Positions 1 through 5,301 of a DNA stretch of 5,301 nt are shown here, piece by piece (position 1 is the stretch's first letter; each line of letters starts with the position of its first letter). The notes under the pieces were generated by a model, which did no database searches, was not told where the DNA came from, and saw nothing but the letters and a program-made list of their open reading frames with translations. The translations under genes were made by a program, and so were the position numbers. The stretch is taken from assembly GCA_030602145.1 (NCBI GenBank), contig JAUWAH010000213.1, forward strand, positions 1-5,301, written 5' to 3'. The DNA is from Desulfobulbus sp. (lineage in GTDB: Bacteria; Desulfobacterota; Desulfobulbia; Desulfobulbales; Desulfobulbaceae).

Positions 1-136
1 ACGCTGGAATTCGGATCGGCTTTCTGCTAAGATGGCGGCCATTGATCTGGCGGATCAGGCACTTGCCAGTTACTGTCATCGCGGTCTGGTCAGCGAAGTG
101 CTGCTCCTGGATCTGTTTGACTGCTGTCCCCCTTAA
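1..136 (+). CDS. holB: C-terminal end of probable DNA polymerase III delta' subunit (partial)
   Basis: An open frame enters from the left edge (first full codon at 2) and stops at TAA 134-136, giving the last 44 residues of a protein. The visible tail reads as one amphipathic helical stretch ending in LVSEVLLLDLFD. This resembles the end of the helical collar domain of HolB-type clamp-loader subunits, which often finish with a pattern like N-x-x-LV-x-E-x-LLL. Delta' is the clamp-loader subunit that helps open and load the beta clamp; all its ATPase-like motifs would lie outside this window. The call leans on context as well: holB sits just upstream of the PSP1/RicT gene in many bacteria, including Bacillus and several Desulfobacterota. 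The gap to ricT is only 11 bp, so the two are probably co-transcribed. The tail is short, so another upstream gene is not excluded. Confidence 0.6.
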   Translation, partial: RWNSDRLSAKMAAIDLADQALASYCHRGLVSEVLLLDLFDCCPP

Positions 137-147
137 CCCATACCACC

Positions 148-1107
148 ATGACCGACAAACCGAGCGAGCCCCAATCCGTTGAACCGTCCCCGCCCGGGGA
201 GGGTGGCGAGGAAGCGGCGCTGCACTCCTATCGCATCCGTTTTCGCGACCAGGGCCAGGAGTTCACCGCCCATGCGTATCTGGCCGACCTGGTCCGGGGA
301 GACCAAGTGATCGTCCGGGCCGACCAGGGACCGGAGCCGGCAACCGTGGTCAGTCGGATTTTCCGCATGGCAGTGGAGGACCAGTCGGGCTATCGCATCC
401 AGCGCCGGGCCGGCAAGGAGGAAAAGGAGAAGTATAGCCTGCTGCCGCAGCTCGAGAACCAGGCGTTTCGCCTCTGTCAGCGGCAGATCGAGCAGTTGCG
501 CCTGCCCATGCACCTGGTTCGGGTGGAGCGGTTTTTCAACGGCTCCAAGATCATCTTCTATTTCACCGCCGAAAACCGGGTCGACTTCCGCGAGCTGGTC
601 AAGGTGCTGGTCCAGGAGTTCCGCACCCGGGTGGAGATGCGCCAGATCGGCGTCCGCCATGAAACCCAGATGATCGGCGGTCTCGGCCCCTGCGGCCGCG
701 AACTGTGCTGCACCTCCTTTTTGAACAGGTTCGATTCGGTTTCGATCAAGATGGCCAAGGCCCAGGATCTGCCGCTCAATCCGGCCAAGATTTCGGGGTT
801 GTGCAATCGTTTGCTCTGCTGCCTGACCTACGAATACGAAACCTACAAGACCATGAAGAAGGGGATGCCCCGGGTCGGACGGCAGATTCAATTCGAGGGC
901 AAGACCTATCAGGGCAGTCGGCTTATCCCCCTGCAGGGCAAGGTGGCGGCGGTTTCCAGCGATGGCGAAGAGCGTCTGTTCGCCGAGGAGGAGTGGCGGG
1001 CTGCGGACCCGATTCCGAAAAGCACCGCCCGCAAGGGACCGGGGAAGAAAAGCCGGGGCGCCACCATCGACATCTGGGGCATGCAGGACGGACCCGAGGA
1101 GGACTGA
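148..1107 (+). CDS. ricT: PSP1-domain regulatory iron-sulfur protein RicT (YaaT family)
   Basis: This encodes 319 residues, close to the family's usual size. The PSP1 core lies roughly at residues 25-235. The signature RQIGVRHETQMIGGLGPCGR (165-184) is followed by LCC (186-188), SIKMAKAQ (199-206), LNPAKISGLC (210-219) and LLCC (222-225). Cysteines sit at 110, 182, 187, 188, 219, 224 and 225. In Bacillus subtilis, RicT works with RicA and RicF in a complex that carries [4Fe-4S] clusters and steers RNase Y-dependent mRNA maturation; the cysteine pattern here fits cluster binding. No ricA or ricF is visible, so the partner in this organism is unknown. The N-terminal 24 residues are Pro/Glu-rich and the last 30 are basic then acidic; both are likely disordered. 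ATG 148 is the first start after in-frame stops. There is no purine-rich Shine-Dalgarno sequence, so translation may be coupled to the gene ending 11 bp upstream. Confidence 0.93.
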   Translation: MTDKPSEPQSVEPSPPGEGGEEAALHSYRIRFRDQGQEFTAHAYLADLVRGDQVIVRADQGPEPATVVSRIFRMAVEDQSGYRIQRRAGKEEKEKYSLLPQLENQAFRLCQRQIEQLRLPMHLVRVERFFNGSKIIFYFTAENRVDFRELVKVLVQEFRTRVEMRQIGVRHETQMIGGLGPCGRELCCTSFLNRFDSVSIKMAKAQDLPLNPAKISGLCNRLLCCLTYEYETYKTMKKGMPRVGRQIQFEGKTYQGSRLIPLQGKVAAVSSDGEERLFAEEEWRAADPIPKSTARKGPGKKSRGATIDIWGMQDGPEED

Positions 1108-1185
1108 CCACCCCCTTCCCCGGTGCGCCCGGAACCGCCGGCGCAACGACGCCTGCCCATTCATCATCATCGAAACCTTTCACCC

Positions 1186-3135
1186 ATGCCAACCTACATC
1201 ACCACACCGATCTATTACGTCAATGCACTGCCGCACTTGGGGCATGCCTATACCACCATCGTCGCCGACGCCTACAGCCGGTTTCGCCGCCTCTGCGGCG
1301 ACGATGTCCGTTTCCAGACCGGCACCGACGAACACGGTGAGAAGATAGCCGAAGCCGCCGCCAAGGCCGGGGAATCGCCAAGGGACTACGTGGACCGAAT
1401 CGCCGTTGCCTTCCGGGAAACCTGGCCGCTGCTCGCCGTGGAACCGGATACCATCATCCGGACCACCGACGGCGAGCACATCCGGACCGTGCAGGCGATC
1501 CTGCAACAGGTCTATGACCGAGGTGATATCTATTTCAGTGAATATTCGGGATTGTACTGCAAAGGCTGCGAACGGTTCCTCACCGAAAAAGAGCTGGTGG
1601 ACGGCAAGTGCCCCGATCATCTGGTCGAGCCCAAACCGATCACCGAGCAGAACTATTTCTTTCGGATGTCCGCCTACCAGGAGTGGCTGATCGACCACAT
1701 CAAGGCCAACCCCGACTTCATCACCCCGGAACGGTACCGCAACGAGGTGCTCTCCTTTCTGAGCGAACCGCTCGAGGATCTGTGCATCTCCCGGCCGACC
1801 TCGCGCCTCACCTGGGGCATTCCCCTGCCGTTCGACGAGGGCTTCGTCACCTACGTCTGGTTTGACGCCCTGATCAACTATCTCAGCGGCATCGGCTATC
1901 CAGACAGCCCCGATTTCGAGAAATACTGGCCCACAGCCGAGCACGTCATCGCCAAGGATATCCTCAAGCCCCATGCCATCTACTGGCCGACCATGCTCAG
2001 GGCTATGGGCGTCGCCCCCTATGAGCGTCTCCATGTCCACGGCTATTGGAACGTCGATGCCACCAAGATGTCCAAGTCGCTTGGCAACGTGGTCCGGCCC
2101 AGGGAACTGGTGGAGACCTACGGGGTCGACACGGTGCGCTATTTTGTGCTGCGGGAGATGAGTTTCGGCCTGGATTCGTCGTTCTCCGGAGAGGCCGTCC
2201 TCGCCCGTCACAACGCCGATCTGGCCAACGATCTGGGCAATCTCTTCTCCAGGTCGCTCACCATGATCGCCAAGTACGCGGCCGGACGGGTTCCGGAACG
2301 CGATTCCGGCAGCGCCCTGACCCCCGATGACCGCGAACTGATGAGCGCCCTGTCGGCCATGGTGATCCAGTACCGGGAGTGCATGGACGAGTTCAGGTTT
2401 CACAAGGCACTCCAGGCGGTGTGGGAGGTGATCGGCCTGCTCAATCGCTATATCGTCACCAATGCGCCCTGGGAGTTGGCCAAGCACGCCCGCCAGACCG
2501 ATCGGTTGCGGACGGTGCTCTATTTTCTCGCCGAGGCCCTGTGGAAGATGACCCTGGTGCTGGGCCCGATCATGCCGGCCACGGCCGAAAAAATGGCCGC
2601 CGCCCTGGGGATGGCCGACCGGTTCGCCCATGCGGTTCTGGATGATGCCCTGGAGTGGGGAACCATCCCGGCGGAGACGGCACTCGGCACCGTCGGGCCG
2701 CTCTTTCCCCGCCTGGAGAAGAAGGGGGAGGCCAAGGCGGCTCCGGCCGAGCCGGCGAAGGCGAACGCGAATACGAATCGCGGCGCGGTCGCCGATGAGG
2801 GTTTGATCGGCTTCGACCAGTTCAAAGCCGTGGAGTTGCGGGTGGCGGAGGTCGTGGCCGCCGAGCGGGTGGCCAAATCTGAGAGGCTGCTCAAGCTGAC
2901 CGTGCGGGCCCCGGAGGAGCGAACCATCGTCGCCGGCATTGCCCAGCATTACACACCGGAGACGCTCATCGGCCTCAAGGTGCTCATCGTCGCCAACCTC
3001 AAACCGACCAAATTGATGGGGATTGCCTCCCACGGCATGGTGCTGGCCGCCAAGGAACAGACAGCCGACGGCGGGGAAAGGCTGGTGCTCGCCACCGTTG
3101 CCGGCCCGGTGGCGATCGGCAGCCGGGTGGCCTGA
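1186..3135 (+). CDS. metG: Methionine--tRNA ligase with C-terminal tRNA-binding domain
   Basis: This cytoplasmic class I synthetase charges tRNA-Met with methionine using ATP; it is 649 residues from ATG 1186. The Rossmann catalytic domain starts at once with PTYITTPIYYVNALPHLGH. The HIGH-type motif is H17-L-G-H20 and the KMSKS loop is K294-M-S-K-S298. A single zinc knuckle in the connective insert uses C125-x2-C128 and C142-x2-H145, the one-zinc arrangement known from Thermus MetRS rather than the four-cysteine E. coli type. The helical anticodon-binding domain spans about 335-495. An Ala/Lys/Asn-rich linker (about 511-538) leads to a Trbp111/EMAP-like tRNA-binding OB domain (543-649), with the typical stretches ELRVAEVV, VAGIAQHY and LMGIASHGMVLAA. 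The frame is open back to GTG 1123, but those 21 residues are Pro/His-rich and unlike MetRS, so ATG 1186 is preferred. No clear Shine-Dalgarno precedes it. The gap to ricT is 78 bp. Confidence 0.97.
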   Translation: MPTYITTPIYYVNALPHLGHAYTTIVADAYSRFRRLCGDDVRFQTGTDEHGEKIAEAAAKAGESPRDYVDRIAVAFRETWPLLAVEPDTIIRTTDGEHIRTVQAILQQVYDRGDIYFSEYSGLYCKGCERFLTEKELVDGKCPDHLVEPKPITEQNYFFRMSAYQEWLIDHIKANPDFITPERYRNEVLSFLSEPLEDLCISRPTSRLTWGIPLPFDEGFVTYVWFDALINYLSGIGYPDSPDFEKYWPTAEHVIAKDILKPHAIYWPTMLRAMGVAPYERLHVHGYWNVDATKMSKSLGNVVRPRELVETYGVDTVRYFVLREMSFGLDSSFSGEAVLARHNADLANDLGNLFSRSLTMIAKYAAGRVPERDSGSALTPDDRELMSALSAMVIQYRECMDEFRFHKALQAVWEVIGLLNRYIVTNAPWELAKHARQTDRLRTVLYFLAEALWKMTLVLGPIMPATAEKMAAALGMADRFAHAVLDDALEWGTIPAETALGTVGPLFPRLEKKGEAKAAPAEPAKANANTNRGAVADEGLIGFDQFKAVELRVAEVVAAERVAKSERLLKLTVRAPEERTIVAGIAQHYTPETLIGLKVLIVANLKPTKLMGIASHGMVLAAKEQTADGGERLVLATVAGPVAIGSRVA

Positions 3136-3208
3136 AGCGGGCCGAGGGCCGGTGGCGGCCATCGAGGTGGTCACATTTTCAAATTCTCTTCACTGACAGG
3201 TACCTCCT

Positions 3209-3505
3209 ATGTTCATGCTCGGTAATTTTCTCATGGCCGTCGCCAAGCTGATCAACTTCGTCCTCGGCGCCTATATCTGGGTGGTGATCGCCCGGGCGGT
3301 CATCACCTGGGTGAATGCCGACCCGTACAACCCCATCGTCCGCTTCCTCCGTCAGGTGACCGACCCGCTCCTAGACCGCATCCGCCGCTTTGTCCCCATC
3401 ATGGGCGGCCTCGACCTGAGCCCGATGGTCCTGATCCTGATCATCATCTTTCTCCAGAGCTTTCTTGTCCCCACCCTGCAGCAGATCGCCGTCAGCCTGC
3501 AATAA
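3209..3505 (+). CDS. yggT: YggT family small integral membrane protein
   Basis: This encodes 98 residues with one YGGT repeat: two hydrophobic helices (about 8-34 and 70-90) joined by a conserved polar loop. The loop shows the family hallmarks W34-V-N-A-D-P-Y40 followed by NPIVRFLRQVTDPLL and then MGGLDLSP (65-72). E. coli YggT has two such repeats; many other bacteria carry the single-repeat form seen here. The family (YlmG/CCB3 relatives) has been linked to cell-division or envelope organisation and to cofactor attachment in chloroplasts, but its biochemical role is not settled. ATG 3209 follows an ACAGG at 3196-3200, a modest ribosome-binding site at good distance; ATG 3215 is a possible alternative start. 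The DUF167 gene downstream fits the common yggT-yggU pairing. Confidence 0.92.
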   Translation: MFMLGNFLMAVAKLINFVLGAYIWVVIARAVITWVNADPYNPIVRFLRQVTDPLLDRIRRFVPIMGGLDLSPMVLILIIIFLQSFLVPTLQQIAVSLQ

Positions 3506-3630
3506 TCAGCATGACTGGACCAGATTGGCCGGCCACAACGAACCATGAAAGCTCGGTGCTCCGGCATGGCAACCTCGTCGGAACCAATGCTGTCATATAA
3601 ACGAAATACGGCTTTGCCAGGCCATCGGAC

Positions 3631-3966
3631 ATGGTCGAATCGTTCACACTGCCCTGCCTGAATCCCCAGCCCGACGATTCCCTGCTGCTTCGGCTCCATG
3701 TCCAGCCCCGCGCCGCCACCAATGGCCTGGCCGGGATCCAGGGCGACCTGCTCAAGCTGCGCCTGACCACGCCTCCGATTGACGGCCGGGCCAACGAGGC
3801 GGTCATCGCCTACCTAGCCAAGCTTTTCCGCCTGCCCAAATCCGCCCTGACCCTCGTAAGCGGCCGGCAGAGCCGGATAAAAACCGTGCGGATCGTCGGC
3901 GCCGATGGACACCAGCTTCGCGCCACGCTCGTCGCCATCCTCGCCGGGTGCACGACTCGACCATGA
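3631..3966 (+). CDS. yggU: DUF167 (YggU) family protein
   Basis: This encodes 111 residues, about the family's normal length. It shows the DUF167 core: a beta strand with V24-Q-P-R-A28, then GIQGDLLKLRLTTPPIDGRAN (35-55), a helix with YLAKLFRLPKSAL (61-73), and SGRQSRIKTVRI (77-88). The structure of the family is a small alpha/beta fold; its molecular function is unknown. The protein has no signal peptide or membrane segment, so it is presumably cytoplasmic. ATG 3631 is the first usable start, because an in-frame TAA lies at 3598-3600. The ribosome-binding site is weak. The C-terminal residues AGCTTRP run past the usual domain end and overlap the start of the next gene by 4 bp (ATGA), which suggests coupled translation. 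Pairing with yggT supports the call. Confidence 0.92.
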   Translation: MVESFTLPCLNPQPDDSLLLRLHVQPRAATNGLAGIQGDLLKLRLTTPPIDGRANEAVIAYLAKLFRLPKSALTLVSGRQSRIKTVRIVGADGHQLRATLVAILAGCTTRP

Positions 3967-4187
3967 CACCTCCTCCGGCGGCCGGGCCGAAACGGTGGAC
4001 GACGGGCCGACGGCTGCTGGTGACCCTGATCCTGACCGTCGCCCTGTTCGCCGGGCTCGGGGTCCTGGTCACCCTGCTGGCACCCAGGGGACAGGCTCCA
4101 TCCCCCGATACCGAACGGTCCGCACCCGGGGTTCGCCAGGTGATCCCGGATGGGCCGGACGGCCGGGACAATCCTCCCCGCCACTGA
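3963..4187 (+). CDS. Hypothetical single-pass membrane protein, coupled to yggU
   Basis: This encodes 74 residues of no family I recognise. The N-terminus is Pro-rich and basic (KR at 10-11, RR at 16-17). It is followed by one hydrophobic helix of about 22 residues (18-40, LLVTLILTVALFAGLGVLVTLL) and then a Pro/Gly/Asp-rich tail that looks disordered. Positive charges before the helix predict a cytoplasmic N-terminus and an exported tail; no lipobox or clear signal-peptidase site is seen. ATG 3963 overlaps the yggU stop as ATGA, a classic coupling arrangement. A GTG at 3948 in the same frame would add five residues and is less likely. That this is a real gene rests on the overlap, the clean helix and the co-directional placement between yggU and the TIM-like gene. 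Its role is unknown. Confidence 0.62.
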   Translation: MTPPPAAGPKRWTTGRRLLVTLILTVALFAGLGVLVTLLAPRGQAPSPDTERSAPGVRQVIPDGPDGRDNPPRH

Positions 4188-4210
4188 ACATGTCGTCCTT
4201 TCGCATGGAC

Positions 4211-4216
4211 AAGGAG
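4211..4216 (+). promoter_or_regulatory. Ribosome-binding site of the TIM-like gene
   Basis: AAGGAG lies 5 bases before ATG 4222 and is the clearest Shine-Dalgarno sequence in the window. It decides the start: the same frame is open back to ATG 4150, but that would prepend 24 non-conserved residues overlapping the upstream small membrane gene. Confidence 0.85.
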
Positions 4217-4221
4217 AACCG

Positions 4222-4899
4222 ATGAACAAGATACTGCTGGCCAACTGGAAGGCCAATTTTTCACCACACCAGGCAATGCGCTGGTGCGATGATTTTATGG
4301 CCGCTTATCGGCCGCGCATCGATTGCGAGGTGGTGCTGGCGGTGCCGTTTTTGTACCTTGAGCGGGTGGCCGAGCGAACCAGGGGGCTTGCCGGCGTCAG
4401 CCTGGCCGCCCAGGGTGTTTCATCGTATCCGCAGGGGAACTATACCGGCTCGACGCCGGCGGCATGGTTGCGAGGATTGACACGATATGTGCTGATCGGC
4501 CATCGGGAGCGGCGGCGGTACTTCCATGAAACGGTGCAGGATGTAGCCCGGCAGGCCTTTGAGGCGCTGGCCGAGGACCTGGTTCCCATCGTCTGCTTTG
4601 ACCGGGATCTGCTGACCCCGCAGGCAGCGGCCATGGCAGCCGAGGAGTTGGGGCGGCTGGTCTGGGCCTATACGCCGGAAACCTCGACGAACCTGGAGAT
4701 GGCCAGGGACGACGGGGACATTCTGGGCCTGCTGCCCCAGATCGCCAGAAGAACGGACAACCGGCCTGTCCTCTATGGTGGTGGCGTCACCGTGGAGAAT
4801 GGTCCCCGCCTGTGGCGCCATGCCGGGCTTGGCGGCCTGGTCCTGGGAAGGGGGTGCCTGGACGGCGTGGCCTTTGCAGGTCTTGTCAATCGGCTGTAA
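4222..4899 (+). CDS. Triosephosphate isomerase-like protein with altered active site
   Basis: This encodes 225 residues, shorter than the roughly 250 of bacterial TpiA. The TIM fold is recognisable throughout: ANWKAN (7-12, with N8 and K10 matching the substrate-binding Asn/Lys), AAQGVSSYPQGNYTGSTPA (62-80), YVLIGHRERRRYFHET (89-104, H94 matching the catalytic His), VPIVCFD (121-127), YGGGVTVEN (185-193) and GGLVLGRG (204-211). Key departures are visible. The catalytic Glu of the canonical AYEPVWAIGTG motif is Thr151 in AYTPETSTNLEM, and loop 6 is not conserved. Ser of IGHSER is Arg95. YGGSV has become YGGGV, and the phosphate-binding GG near the end is GR (209-210). Normal interconversion of glyceraldehyde-3-phosphate and dihydroxyacetone phosphate is therefore doubtful. 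It may be a divergent paralogue acting on another ligand or a pseudoenzyme. E153 could partly compensate if the loop is shifted. The frame is intact, so this is not simple decay. Confidence 0.82.
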   Translation: MNKILLANWKANFSPHQAMRWCDDFMAAYRPRIDCEVVLAVPFLYLERVAERTRGLAGVSLAAQGVSSYPQGNYTGSTPAAWLRGLTRYVLIGHRERRRYFHETVQDVARQAFEALAEDLVPIVCFDRDLLTPQAAAMAAEELGRLVWAYTPETSTNLEMARDDGDILGLLPQIARRTDNRPVLYGGGVTVENGPRLWRHAGLGGLVLGRGCLDGVAFAGLVNRL

Positions 4900-4906
4900 G
4901 CGAACG

Positions 4907-5045
4907 AGCCTTTTGCAAAATGAACTGCTGACGAGTTTTTTTCGTCATTCCCGCGAAAGCGGGAATCCAGAACTCATTGATTTTTCCAGGACTGGATTCC
5001 CGATGACTACCTCGGGAATGACTCAACCGTCTTTTGGCAAAAGCC
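4907..5045. repeat. Possible full extent of MITE-like element with TTTTGC/GCAAAA ends
   Basis: The ATTCCC hairpin pair is bracketed by two similar palindromes: CTTTTGCAAAA at 4910-4920 and CTTTTGGCAAAAG at 5031-5043. Read from outside inwards on opposite strands, they align as an imperfect inverted repeat (AGCCTTTTGC against AGGCTTTTGC). The palindromes may mark the true ends of a small non-autonomous element. No transposase and no clear target-site duplication are seen, so the boundaries are tentative. Confidence 0.4.
4944..5022. repeat. REP/dRS3-like inverted repeat, two ATTCCC hairpins
   Basis: Two hairpins face each other. The left unit (4944-4970) has ATTCCCGC (4947-4954), a GAAA loop and GCGGGAAT (4959-4966), a perfect 8-bp stem. 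The right unit (4992-5022) has ATTCCCGA (4996-5003), an 8-base loop and TCGGGAAT (5012-5019), also perfect. The units are inverted copies: GTCATTCCCG pairs with CGGGAATGAC at the ends, and CGGGAATCCAG pairs with CTGGATTCCCG inside, leaving a 21-base spacer. This GTCATTCCCG-CGGGAATCCAG motif is a widespread intergenic repeat type in Proteobacteria, comparable to the dRS3 (ATTCCC-N8-GGGAAT) family of Neisseria. It could also fold as one long cruciform and may slow plus-strand transcription past the TIM-like gene. Confidence 0.85.
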
Positions 5046-5056
5046 TCGACCGGAAG

Positions 5057-5095
5057 AAAAAAACGGCCCTGCATCGATCGAAACGATGCAGGGCC
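5057..5095 (-). terminator. Rho-independent terminator of htpX
   Basis: A perfect 12-bp stem, GGCCCTGCATCG (5065-5076) with CGATGCAGGGCC (5084-5095), closes a 7-base loop. Read on the minus strand, the hairpin is followed after one G by seven T (A7 at 5057-5063 on the plus strand). It begins about 50 bases past the htpX stop codon. Read on the plus strand, no T-run follows, so it acts mainly in one direction. Confidence 0.9.
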
Positions 5096-5096
5096 T

Positions 5097-5110
5097 GTGA
5101 ACAGTGAACA
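5097..5110. repeat. Tandem 7-bp repeat GTGAACA x2
   Basis: GTGAACA occurs twice head to tail directly beside the htpX terminator hairpin. It is short, and no function is evident. It may be a chance duplication or a remnant of a longer intergenic repeat. Confidence 0.4.
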
Positions 5111-5145
5111 GGGTGGAATGGTGAAAGTTCCGGTGTCGGAAGCGG

Positions 5146-5301
5146 TTACATCGACAGCAGACGACGAATGCGTTCCTCCATCGGTGGATGGGTCGAGAAG
5201 AGGTTGGCGACGGTTCCGCCGCTGAGCGGGTTGACGATGTACATCTGCGCCGAGGCGGGATTGACATGCATCGGTCGCTGGGCATTGTAGTTGGCCAGTT
5301 T
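5146..5301 (-). CDS. htpX: C-terminal end of HtpX-type M48 zinc metalloprotease (partial)
   Basis: On the minus strand, a frame enters from the right edge and ends at TAA (5148-5146), giving the last 51 residues. The visible part matches the end of HtpX proteins: a proline/alanine stretch, then [10 protein letters not shown] (20-29) and [15 protein letters not shown] (35-49). The segment with F-STHPP-EERI is the conserved final motif of the family. HtpX is an inner-membrane protease of the M48 family that degrades damaged membrane proteins alongside FtsH. Its HExxH zinc site and transmembrane helices would lie beyond the window. The gene converges on the TIM-like gene and has its own terminator at 5057-5095. 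Confidence 0.9.
   Translation of the reverse strand, partial: KLANYNAQRPMHVNPASAQMYIVNPLSGGTVANLFSTHPPMEERIRRLLSM

Noticed and set aside
133..1170. 345-codon open frame on the minus strand opposite ricT
   Set aside because: It is antisense to a clear PSP1 gene, has low-complexity composition and no family resemblance.
1123..1185. GTG-initiated N-terminal extension of MetG
   Set aside because: The 21 added residues are Pro/His/Arg-rich and unlike MetRS; the catalytic domain begins right after ATG 1186.
1180..3174. 664-codon open frame on the minus strand opposite metG
   Set aside because: It mirrors the metG codons in a GC-rich genome; its product is Gly/His/Asp-rich with no recognisable domain, whereas metG is unambiguous.
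3147..3180. GGCCG-GTGG-CGGCC hairpin after metG as a terminator
   Set aside because: The stem is only 5 bp and the nearest T-rich stretch is about 15 bases away and short, so it does not meet terminator criteria.
3511..3600. 29-residue ORF in the yggT-yggU gap
   Set aside because: It has no ribosome-binding site, domain or hydrophobic pattern, and this length is expected by chance.
3596..3601. TATAAA as a -10 promoter box before yggU
   Set aside because: No -35-like element is found at about 17 bp upstream, so a sigma-70 promoter cannot be supported.
4150..4221. ATG-initiated extension of the TIM-like protein
   Set aside because: It overlaps the upstream small membrane gene, is not TIM-like, and the strong AAGGAG sits before ATG 4222.
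4930..4946. GACGA-GTTTTTT-TCGTC stem as a plus-strand terminator
   Set aside because: The stem is 5 bp and the T-run is in the loop rather than after the stem; it overlaps the start of the repeat element.

Overview
The window is GC-rich, densely packed bacterial chromosome. The gene order is a DNA polymerase III delta'-like tail, then ricT, metG, yggT and yggU (DUF167). Together with the strong G/C third-position bias, this suggests a Desulfobacterota (former Deltaproteobacteria) genome, possibly close to the Desulfobulbales. That placement is inferred from gene order and protein style; no phylogenetic marker was tested.

Layout, plus strand. Positions 1-136 hold the last 44 codons of an upstream gene, most likely holB. 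An 11-bp gap leads to ricT (148-1107), a PSP1-domain protein with a seven-cysteine pattern. It is followed by metG (1186-3135), a single-zinc methionyl-tRNA synthetase with a fused C-terminal tRNA-binding domain. Next come yggT (3209-3505), a small two-helix membrane protein, and, after a 125-bp gene-free gap, the DUF167 gene yggU (3631-3966). A one-helix hypothetical membrane protein (3963-4187) overlaps yggU by 4 bp. The last plus-strand gene (4222-4899) encodes a triosephosphate-isomerase-fold protein. It keeps the catalytic Asn/Lys and His but has Thr where the catalytic Glu should be, and its loop 6 is rebuilt. It is probably not a normal TpiA.

Layout, minus strand and the convergent gap. 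The right edge (5146-5301) is the 3' end of an htpX-type M48 membrane protease gene on the minus strand. The convergent gap (4900-5145) holds a REP/MITE-like inverted repeat made of two ATTCCC-GGGAAT hairpins facing each other (4944-5022), flanked by TTTTGC-AAAA palindromes. It also holds a strong rho-independent terminator that serves htpX (5057-5095), and a short tandem repeat.

How the genes relate. The plus-strand genes are mostly co-directional housekeeping functions: replication clamp loading, RNA maturation, tRNA charging and envelope/division-related small proteins. They probably form one or two operons. No complete defence system, mobile element with a transposase, CRISPR array or RNA gene is visible. 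The most unusual items are the TIM-like protein with altered catalytic residues, the small membrane ORF coupled to yggU, and the repeat element in the convergent gap.
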